64,000 bases of DNA from Gymnothorax reevesii. Its lineage: Eukaryota; Chordata; Actinopteri; Anguilliformes; Muraenidae. Numbering within the stretch: the first letter of the stretch is position 1; each line of letters begins with the position of its first letter. The DNA lies in NCBI GenBank assembly GCA_029721435.1, contig CM056574.1:72769501-72833500 (forward strand), read 5' to 3'. Positions 37,538 through 46,104 of this stretch are shown here, one piece after another. Both the position numbers and the translations under genes were made by a program. Under the pieces are notes generated by a model that ran no database searches, was not told the origin of the DNA, and saw only the letters and a list, made by a program, of their open reading frames with translations.

Positions 37538-40537
37538 CTAATCATAGGCTTGACTAAAAAGATAAGTTTTCAGCCTACTCTTGAAGACAGAGAGTGTGTC
37601 CGAAGCCCTAATTTGTCTTGGGAGATTGTTCCATAGAATTGGTGCTTTATAAGAGAATGCTCTGCCTCCAATTGTAACTCTAGATATATTTGGAATTTTC
37701 AAGTAGTCAGCACCTTGTGAACGAAGTAATCTTGGTGGGGAGTAAGGAATGAGAAGACTGCAAAGATATTCCGGGGCCAAGTCATTTAAGGCTTTGTAAG
37801 TTAGTAATAGTATTTTGTACTCAATTCTAAATTTTACAGGCAGCCAATGAAGATTTTTGAGCACCGGGCTAATATGATCATATTTCTTAGTCCTAGTCAG
37901 AACCCTAGCTGCAGCATTCTGCACTAATTGAAGACGTTTCAGGGCTGAGCTAGTGCAACCAGACAGTAAGACATTGCAATAGTCCAGCCGAGAAGAGACA
38001 AATGCGTGAACCAATTTTTCAGCATCTTTAAGAGACAACATTTTTCTAAGTTTAGATATGTTTCGAAGATGGAAAAAAGCCACTCGGATGATATTGTTGA
38101 TGTGAGCCTGGAAAGAGAGTTCTGAATCAAGAGTCACACCAAGGTTTTTAACGACAGCTCTGGCAGAAACAGAGAGGTCATCTAAGTTAAGAGAGAACTT
38201 AACGAATGAGTCTCTAAGACATTTGGGACCCAGTACCAATATTTCAGTCTTATCTGGGTTTAGTGAAAGAAAATTTTGCGTCATCCAAGCTTTAACAGCT
38301 TTCAGACACATCTCTAATCTAGAAACCGGATCATTTTCACCCGGTTTAAAGGATATATAGAGCTGCGTGTCGTCTGCATAGCAATGGTATTTAACATCAA
38401 GTGTACTTATGATATTTCCAAGCGGAAGCATGTATAGTGAAAAAAGCAAAGGGCCCAGAACAGATCCTTGAGGTATTCCAAAGTTAACCCTGGAATACTC
38501 TGAACACTTGTTATTTACCCGGACAAACTCAGATCTATCAGACAAATAAGACTTAAACCAAGGAAGGGCAAGTCCAGAAATACCAGCTAATTTTTCCAAC
38601 CTACGAAGAAGAATATGGTGGTCTACTGTATCAAAGGCGGCACTTAAATCGAGAAGGACGAGAACAGAAATGCGGCCTCTATCCATAGAGAGAAGCAGAT
38701 CATTTACTACAACAGTGAGGGCTGTTTCGGTGCTGTGATGCTTTCTATAGGCAGACTGAAAACTGTCAAAAACCTCATTAGTTTGCAGGAAAGAAGAGAG
38801 CTGTTGGGCAACACATTTTTCAAGGATCTTAGATAAAAATGTGAGGTTTGAGATTGGCCTATAATTGGCTAGGACTGTGGGATCCAAATCTGGTTTTTTA
38901 AGCAGCGGCTTGATTTCTGCCATCTTAAATGAAGTGGGAACAATACCTGAAATCAAAGAAAAATTAATTATGTGAAGAATTGGGCCGCCAAGAATGGGCA
39001 GGAGTTCTTTCATTAGCTTTGTGGGAATGGGATCCAAGATACAAGTAGATGATTTGGAAGTAACAACTAATTTGGCTAGTTCACTCAGGGATATAGGAGA
39101 AAGGGACTCAAACTGGTTTGTGTGTAATGTGCAAGACTCCATATCATGAGAAACGCCATCGCAAACTGGTAAGGAAGCAGTGATCTTCTCTCTAATTCCA
39201 ATAATTTTGCCATTAAAGAAATTTAAAAAATCATCACTGCTGCAAGAGACTGGAATTTGAGGGTTACTTGCAGCATGATTGTTAGTTAACTTAGCCACGG
39301 TTTTGAACAGAAATCGAGAATTATTTTTATTTTCCTGCATGAGATTTGAAAAGTAACAGGACCTTGCACAAGAAAGAGCATGCTTATATGCAACAAGGCT
39401 CTCTTTCCAAGCACTATGGAATACCTGGAATTTAGTGGAGCGCCATTTCCGTTCTAGATGACGAGATTTTTGCTTTAGTGTCCTTGTCTGGTCAGTGTAC
39501 CATGGGGCTGGCCTCTTCTTCTGAGTAATCTTTTTATATTTCAGTGGCGCGACTACATTAAGGGTACAACGGAGAGCATCAGCAAACTTTTCTGCGGTAT
39601 CGTCAATAGAGGAGGCACTGACTGGATGCTCAAAATAAGATGGGAAAACCTCAGTGAATTTTGTAGAAGTTGTTGCAGTAAAAGTACGACCAGTGTACAT
39701 CCTAGTTTCTAACAATGCAGGGTGGGTCAATTGTAAGCAGAAGGTGATAAGAAAATGGTCAGACAAACTGGGATTATGTGAATGAATCCTGACCGGCCCA
39801 ATGTTAATGCCAAAGCTTAAGATCAGGTCTAAAGTATGACCATGAAAATGAGTTGGGCCAACAACACTCTGAGCGAAGCCAACTGACTCCAAAATGTTAG
39901 TGAATGCGGATGTTCGAGAATCATCTGTCCTCTCAAAGTGCAGGTTAAAGTCGCCCAATATAACTATTCTATCATAGCTTAAAACTAAGTCTGAAAGGAA
40001 TTCTGAAAAATCTTGAATAAAGGCAGAGTAAAGGCCAGGGGGCCTGTAGACTGTCACCAAAGCTAAAGGGTGATCAGAGGCAGGGCCGGCACCTATATCC
40101 AGCACTGAAAAATTCATCGCTAAAACCTCAAATGTATCAAATTTATACTGTAGTTTTGGCACTGAGTGAATGGAATCACTATAAATAGCTGCAACACCAC
40201 CACCTCTCCGGCCCAGGCGGGGGTTTTGAGTGTATATAAACCCAGGTGGAGATGCTTCATTCAAGGATACGTTTTCATCTGGTCTCAGCCATGTTTCTGT
40301 GAGACATAGTATGTCAAGATAACAATCAGAGATTAATTCGTTCACAAGAGCTGCTTTAGAGTTCAAGGATCTAATATTTAATAGACCAATTTTGAGAGAA
40401 TATTTATTCATTGGTAGATTGATACAGTTGGTGTTAATGCAAATCAAGTTTTTGTGATGTACTCCGCGATTCTTCTTTCTTAATTTAATTGGAATTCGAG
40501 GAACAGACACAATCTCTATAGGGTTTGACCTAATCAA
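37538..40537 (-). CDS. LINE ORF2, copy A: APE-type endonuclease and reverse transcriptase
   Basis: An open frame of 999 codons, numbered from the first codon (TTG at 40537). The first ATG is codon 43 (40411), just before the endonuclease domain. Apurinic-type endonuclease: LLNIRSLN with Asn54, TETW with Glu81, GDFN at 195-198 and LSDH at 258-261, the expected metal and catalytic positions. Reverse transcriptase: NYRPISNL near 558, LLDLSAAFD with Asp630, GIPQGSVLGP near 687, and YADD at 720-723 as catalytic motif C. The C-terminal tail has SSRLDYCNVLLSG and LHWLPVKFRI, typical of the CR1/L2 group. The product nicks target DNA and copies the element's RNA at the nick. Differences from copy B are R359 (H), F526 (S) and P659 (S). 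The frame is intact, but ORF1 upstream is broken. Confidence 0.93.
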   Translation of the reverse strand: MIRSNPIEIVSVPRIPIKLRKKNRGVHHKNLICINTNCINLPMNKYSLKIGLLNIRSLNSKAALVNELISDCYLDILCLTETWLRPDENVSLNEASPPGFIYTQNPRLGRRGGGVAAIYSDSIHSVPKLQYKFDTFEVLAMNFSVLDIGAGPASDHPLALVTVYRPPGLYSAFIQDFSEFLSDLVLSYDRIVILGDFNLHFERTDDSRTSAFTNILESVGFAQSVVGPTHFHGHTLDLILSFGINIGPVRIHSHNPSLSDHFLITFCLQLTHPALLETRMYTGRTFTATTSTKFTEVFPSYFEHPVSASSIDDTAEKFADALRCTLNVVAPLKYKKITQKKRPAPWYTDQTRTLKQKSRHLERKWRSTKFQVFHSAWKESLVAYKHALSCARSCYFSNLMQENKNNSRFLFKTVAKLTNNHAASNPQIPVSCSSDDFLNFFNGKIIGIREKITASLPVCDGVSHDMESCTLHTNQFESLSPISLSELAKLVVTSKSSTCILDPIPTKLMKELLPILGGPILHIINFSLISGIVPTSFKMAEIKPLLKKPDLDPTVLANYRPISNLTFLSKILEKCVAQQLSSFLQTNEVFDSFQSAYRKHHSTETALTVVVNDLLLSMDRGRISVLVLLDLSAAFDTVDHHILLRRLEKLAGISGLALPWFKSYLSDRSEFVRVNNKCSEYSRVNFGIPQGSVLGPLLFSLYMLPLGNIISTLDVKYHCYADDTQLYISFKPGENDPVSRLEMCLKAVKAWMTQNFLSLNPDKTEILVLGPKCLRDSFVKFSLNLDDLSVSARAVVKNLGVTLDSELSFQAHINNIIRVAFFHLRNISKLRKMLSLKDAEKLVHAFVSSRLDYCNVLLSGCTSSALKRLQLVQNAAARVLTRTKKYDHISPVLKNLHWLPVKFRIEYKILLLTYKALNDLAPEYLCSLLIPYSPPRLLRSQGADYLKIPNISRVTIGGRAFSYKAPILWNNLPRQIRASDTLSVFKSRLKTYLFSQAYD

Positions 40538-40585
40538 CGGTTTATCAAAGCTGAATGTCAGGAATTTAGATTTAACTCTCTGCAG

Positions 40586-41500
40586 TCAATTACGACAATT
40601 TAAGTCGTAGGCCAGATTTCTCGACAGAAGTGCAGTGCCCTCACGAGATGGGTGAACACCGTCCCTCCTCAAAAGACCGGGTCTTCGCCGGAAAGCTCGC
40701 CAATTGTCCACGAAACCGACGTTATTATCTACGCACCACTCAGACAACCAGCGATTGAGCGAGTCCAATCTACTGTACATTTCATCACTACATCGGATCG
40801 GGTACGGACCAGAGAAAGTCACTGACCGTGACATCTTTCGAGCTTGGGCACAGGCCGACTTAAAACTGCTCTTTGTGATCTCCGATTGTCGTAATCGAAT
40901 ATCATTCGTACCGGCGTGGATAATAATTTTGGAGAACTTGCGTTTGCCCTGATCGAGTAATTTCAGATTCGCCTCGATATCAGTCACACGAGCGCCAGGA
41001 ATACAGCTCACTGTGGTCGCCGGTTTAAACACCCTTACATCTCTAACAATGGAATCCCCGATAATTAGTGACTTTTCCGGTACTCATTCATCTGGCTCCA
41101 ATTCTTCGAGGGGAGCAAATGAATTAAACAGTTTAACGGGAGAGGTACTGGGTGGCTGCACAAGTTTCTTTCCCTTACGTTTACCTCGAACTGTTACAAA
41201 CACATCACGCTGTGAAGAAGCTGCCGCAGCAGGTAAGGAACGATAAACCGAAAGAGAACTGACATTTACACTCGTTTCAGGCTGGACCAAGAAAGAATCA
41301 ATGAAATCCTCATTCGACCTAATGTTCTGCAGCGTTTCTATGCGATCTTCCAGCTGTAAAAGCTTTTCAGTTAAGCTAGCACATGAGATACATTTCTTGC
41401 AAATGAAAGAGCCACTAAGCGCAGAGGAGTCGTAACAAAACATATTACACTCAGAGCACAAGACAGGAAAAGAGGTCGGCGAACAAGGGGAAGCCATCAT
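40586..41500 (-). pseudogene. LINE ORF1, copy A: Cys-rich finger and SGNH esterase, nonsense mutation
   Basis: Same protein as the intact ORF1 at 49153-50067, but codon 161 (numbering of that ORF's open frame) is TGA at 41084-41086 instead of CGA. This leaves a 160-codon N-terminal part with the Cys-rich finger. The esterase part (GDS, GTND and DGVH blocks) remains open downstream to the normal TGA at 40586 but has no natural start. A second difference is Tyr at codon 108 where copy B has Ser. CGA to TGA is a C-to-T change at a CpG, the most common mutation in methylated vertebrate DNA. The likely start is the ATG at 41500, since ATGs further upstream lie in satellite sequence. Confidence 0.9.
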
Positions 41501-41554
41501 GGTTATTAACTTACGTTTGTAGGATGCCGCGTCGCCCAAGTCCAAGTTCACCTC

Positions 41555-44500
41555 ACGCATATTCACTCCAATTCAGTCATATTGTCACAATTCACTCAAG
41601 TTTGTCACTTTCCCACTAAGTTACACACAGAAAGGATATTTTTGACAAGAAAAAACTAAAAAAAAGAAAGTTTTTGAAAAAGTGCATATCTTCACTTCAG
41701 AAGCTTATATTCACTTCCAAATGGCCATACAAGCACATTGGACCAATCGATACCATGTAAGCATTGCACTGTGATCTGAAGCTGTTCCCAGGCCAGAAAC
41801 ACGCTCAGATTCACGTTCTGAGCTTAAAACCTCAAAGAAGCATGTTTTCATGAAAGTGCGTATAGCCACAGTTTCAGCGCTCTAGCTCGCTTTCTTACAG
41901 AGATAAACGCATATTCACTCCAATTCAGTCATATTGTCACAATTCACTCAAGTTTGTCACTTTCCCACTAAGTTACACACAGAAAGGATATTTTTGACAA
42001 GAAAAAACTAAAAAAAAGAAAGTTTTTGAAAAAGTGCATATCTTCACTTCAGAAGCTTCTATTCACTTCCAATTGGCCATACAAGCACATTGGAACAAAC
42101 GATACAATATATGCATTGCACTGTGATCTGAAGCTGTTGCCAGGCCAGAAACACGCTCAGATTCACGTTCTGAGCTTAAAACCTCAAAGAAGCATGTTTT
42201 CATGAAAGTGCGTATCGCCACAGTTTCAGCGCTCTAGCTCGCTTTCTTTCAGAGATAAACGCATATTCACTCCAATTCAGTCATATTGTCACAATTCACT
42301 CAAGTTTGTCACTTTCCCACTAAGTTACACACAGAAAGGACATTTTTGACAAGAAAAAACTAAAAAAAAGAAAGTTTTTGAAAAAGTGCATATCTTCACT
42401 TCAGAAGCTTATATTCACTTAAAATTGGCCATACAAGCACATTGGACGAATCGATACAATATATGCAATGCACTGTGATCTGAAGCTGTTCCCAGGCCAG
42501 AAACACGCTCAGATTCACGTTCTGAGCTTAAAACCTCAAAGAAGCGTGTTTCCATGAAAGTGAGTATAGCCACAGTTTCAGCGCTCTAGCGCGCTTCCTT
42601 ACAGAGATACGAGCATATTCACTCGAATTCAGTGATATAGTCACAATTCACTGAAGTTGTTCACTTTCCCACTGAGTAACACACAGAATGGACATTTCTG
42701 ACAAGCAAATCTAAAAAAAAGAAAGTTTTTGAAAAAGTGCATATCTTCACTTCAGAAGCTTATATTCACTTCCAAATGGCCATACAAGCACATTGGACCA
42801 ATCGATACCATATAAGCATTGCACTGTGATCTGAAGCTGTTCCCAGGCTAGAAACACGCTCAGATTCACGTTCTGAGCTTAAAACCTCAAAGAAGCATGT
42901 TTTCATGAAAGTGCGTATAGCCACAGTTTCAGCGCTCTAGCTCGCTTTCTTACAGAGATAAACGCATATTCACTCCAATTCAGTCATATTGTCACAATTC
43001 ACTCAAGTTTGTCACTTTCTCACTAAGTTACACACAGAAAGGACATTTTTGACAAGCAAAACTAAAAAAAAGAAAGTTTTTGAAAAGTACATATCTTCAC
43101 TTCAGAAGCTTATATTCACTTAAAATTGGCCATACAAGCACATTGGACCAATCGATACAATATATGCAATGCACTGTGATCTGAAGCTGTTCCCTGGCCA
43201 GAAGCACGCACAGTTTCACATTCTGAGCTTAAAACCTCAAAGAAGCGTGTTTTAATGAAAGCACGTATAGCCACAGTTTCAGCGCTCTAGCGCGCTTCCT
43301 TCCAGAGATAAACGCATAATCACTCAAATTCAGTCAAATAGTCACAATTCACTCAAGTTTGTCACTTTCCCACTGGGTTACACACAGAAAGGACATTTTT
43401 GACAAGCAAAATTAAAAAAAAAAGAAAGTTTTTGAAAAAGTGCATATCTTCACTTCAGAAGCTTCTATTCACTTCCAATTGGCCATACAAGCACATTGGA
43501 CCAATCGATACCATATAAGCATTGCACTGTGATCTGAAGCTGTTCCCAGGCCAGAAACACGCTCAGATTCACGTTCTGAGCTTAAAACCTCAAAGAAGCG
43601 TGTTTCCATGAAAGTGCGTATAGCCACAGTTTCAGCGCTCTAGCGCGCTTCCTGACAGAGATAAACGCATATTCACTCCAATTCAGTCATATTGTCACAA
43701 TTCACTCAAGTTTGTCACTTTCCCACTGGGTTACACACAGAATGGACATTTTTGACAAGCAAAATTAAAAAAAAAAAAATTTTTGAAAAGTACATATCTT
43801 CACTTCAGAAGCTTATATTCACTTAAAATTGGCCATACAAGCACATTGGACCAATCGATACAACATATGCAATGCACTGTGATCTGAAGCTGTTCCCTGG
43901 CCAGAAGCACGCACAGTTTCACATTCTGACCTTAAAACCTCAAGGAAGCGTGTTTTCATGAAAGCACGTATAGCCACAGTTTCAGCGCTCTATTGCGCTT
44001 CCTTACAGAGATAAACGCATATTCACTCGAATTCAGACATATTGTCACAATTCACTCAAGTTTGTCACTTTCCCACTGGGTTACACACAGAAAGGACATT
44101 TTTGACAAGAAAAAACTAAAAAAAAGAAAGTTTTTGAAAAAGTGCATATCTTCACTTCAGAAGCTTATATTCACTTCCAAATGGCCATACATGGACATTG
44201 GAACAAACGATACAATATATGCATTGCACTGTGATCTGAAGCTGTTGCCAGGCCGGAAACACGCTCAGATTCACGTTCTGAGCTTAAAACCTCAAAGAAG
44301 CGTGTTTCCATGAAAGTGCGTATAGCCACAGTTTCAGCGCTCTAGCGCGCTTCCTTACAGAGATACGAGCATATTCACTCGAATTCAGTAATATAGTCAC
44401 AATTCACTGAAGTTGTTCACTTTCCCACTGAGTAACACACAGAATGGACATTTCTGACAAGCAAATCTAAAAAAAAGAAAGTTTTTGAAAAAGTGCATAT

Positions 44501-45068
44501 CTTCACTTCAGAAGCTTATATTCACTTCCAAATGGCCATACAAGTACATTGGACCAATCGATACCATATAAGCATTGCACTGTGATCTGAAGCTGTTCCC
44601 AGGCTAGAAACACGCTCAGATTCACGTTCTGAGCTTAAAACCTCAAAGAAGCGTGTTTCCATGAACGTGCGTATAGCCACAGTTTCAGCGCTCTAGCTCG
44701 CTTCCTTACAGAGATACGAGCATATTCACTCCAATTCAGTAATATAGTCACAATTCACTGAAGTTGTTCACTTTCCCACTGAGTAACACACAGAAAGGAC
44801 ATTTCTGACAAGCAAATCTAAAAAAAAGAAAGTTTTTGAAAAAGTGCTTATCTTCACTTCAGAAGCTTATATTCACTTCCAAAATTGGCCATACAAGCAC
44901 ATTGGACCAATCGATACAATATATGCAATGCACTGTGATCTGAAGCTGTTCCCAGGCCAGAAACACGCTCAGATTCACGTTCTGAGCTTAAAACCTCAAA
45001 GAAGCATGTTTTCATGAAAGTGCGTATAGCCACAGTTTCAGCGCTCTAGCTCGCTTTCTTACAGAGAT
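41555..45068. repeat. 351-bp satellite block between the two LINE copies (about 10 monomers)
   Basis: About 3514 bp, almost exactly ten monomers. It comprises the right flank of LINE A (to about 42000), about 480 bp not shared with the corresponding place after copy B, and the satellite part of duplication copy B from about 42475. The monomer phase continues across the LINE insertion apart from the missing AA. Confidence 0.96.
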
Positions 45069-46104
45069 TCAAAATTCAAATTCAAATTCAATTTATTTGT
45101 ATAGCGCTTTTCACAGATAAACTGTCACAAAGACGCTTTACAGTCAGAGATGAGTTACTGAAAGGGCAGTGCCCAGCCTATTCCCCACTACAGCAAATGA
45201 GGCAAAAAACTCCCGGTAGGGAGAAAAATCCTAAAACAGTGGTGAGAAAAAACTCCCCAGTGGGAAGAAATCTCAGGAGGAACCCGGCTATAGTGGGGAA
45301 GCCCATCCTCCGCGGGCTAGCTAGTTAATAAGAAGATAATGACAATAGAGTTCCATAAAAGTCCATCTAAACAGTGCTATCAGTTGCTGGAGGAAGTGGC
45401 ATGCCAAGGATGGTGCAGGACTGGATCAGGACAGCAGCAGCCAGCGCTCATGGTGAGGGACAGGGCTCGGATGGTCCAGGAGTCAGGGTTGTGGAGGGAA
45501 AGATCCTCGGAGAAAGACAGAAAAAAGTGGGGTGAGGCACTGGATAAAACTACTGCATATTAATAAAAATACAGTCCTGTGTCATGTGCCAAATGAGAAT
45601 TTAGGAGCTGACTGGTCAGGAAACAGTCAACACCGCTCCATCCACTTCCAGCAGCACAGAGGCCCTACACTTATTCCAGGAAGATCACTTCAGATTTTCT
45701 AGACCCTAGTACCAAATGGACCTCCCCGGTGACTAAGGCTGTAGCAAGCCCCACTGGCACCGTTAATGCATGCTCAGTGCCACCGGTTCCACATGGATTT
45801 GCTTAACAGTACACCAGTACCATATGGACCTCCCCAGTGACTAAGGCTGTAGCAAGCCCCACTGGCACCGTTAATGCATGCTCAGTGCCACCGGTTCCAC
45901 GTGGACTTGCTTAACACTACACCAGTACCATATGGACCTCCCCAGTGGCTGAGGCTGTAGCAAGCCCCACTGGCACCGTCAATGCAGGCTCAGTGCCACC
46001 GGTTCCACATGGATTTACATAACACTGGCTTCCAATATCGTGAACATGTCATAAATCAAGGTTGTAGTCAGTCCCACCAGAGCCAACACATAACTAATCA
46101 TGAA
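45069..46104 (-). other. LINE copy B 3' untranslated region and tail
   Basis: Equivalent of 36502-37537, with the three 108-bp repeats at 45708-46031 and the TTGAATT-type tail against the satellite at 45069. I noticed no difference from copy A in this stretch. Confidence 0.75.
45708..46031. repeat. Three tandem 108-bp repeats in LINE copy B 3' UTR
   Basis: Units start at 45708, 45816 and 45924 with the same sequence as in copy A. Identical copy number in A and B is expected, since the LINE was duplicated together with its flanks. Confidence 0.9.

Larger units (their letters stand above)
36502..41554 (-). mobile_element. CR1/L2-type LINE, copy A (ORF1 broken)
   Basis: A 5053-bp non-LTR retrotransposon in reverse orientation inside a satellite monomer. 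On the minus strand the order is ORF1 (finger and esterase), ORF2 (endonuclease and reverse transcriptase), a 1-kb 3' UTR and a terminal run of TTGAATTTGAATTT-type repeats. The satellite reads CTTACAGAGAT up to 36501 and resumes with ACGCATATTC at 41555. Intact monomers read GAGATAAACGCAT, so two A residues are missing and there is no target-site duplication. An esterase plus PHD-like ORF1 and a short-repeat 3' tail are known traits of CR1/L2-group elements. Whether the 5' end is complete cannot be decided here. Confidence 0.92.
33908..42000. repeat. Segmental duplication copy A (offset 8567 bp)
   Basis: About 8.1 kb, made of 2.6 kb of satellite, LINE copy A and about 0.45 kb of satellite, is repeated at +8567. 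Matching private variants prove a shared origin: GTGAGTATAGCC, the CATAATCACTCAAATTCAGTC monomer, the run of A residues followed by TTTTTGAAAAG near 35205, and the same LINE insertion point. The left edge is near 33907 (A against G). The right edge lies between 41989, the first mismatch, and about 42045, where monomer types diverge. Confidence 0.93.
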
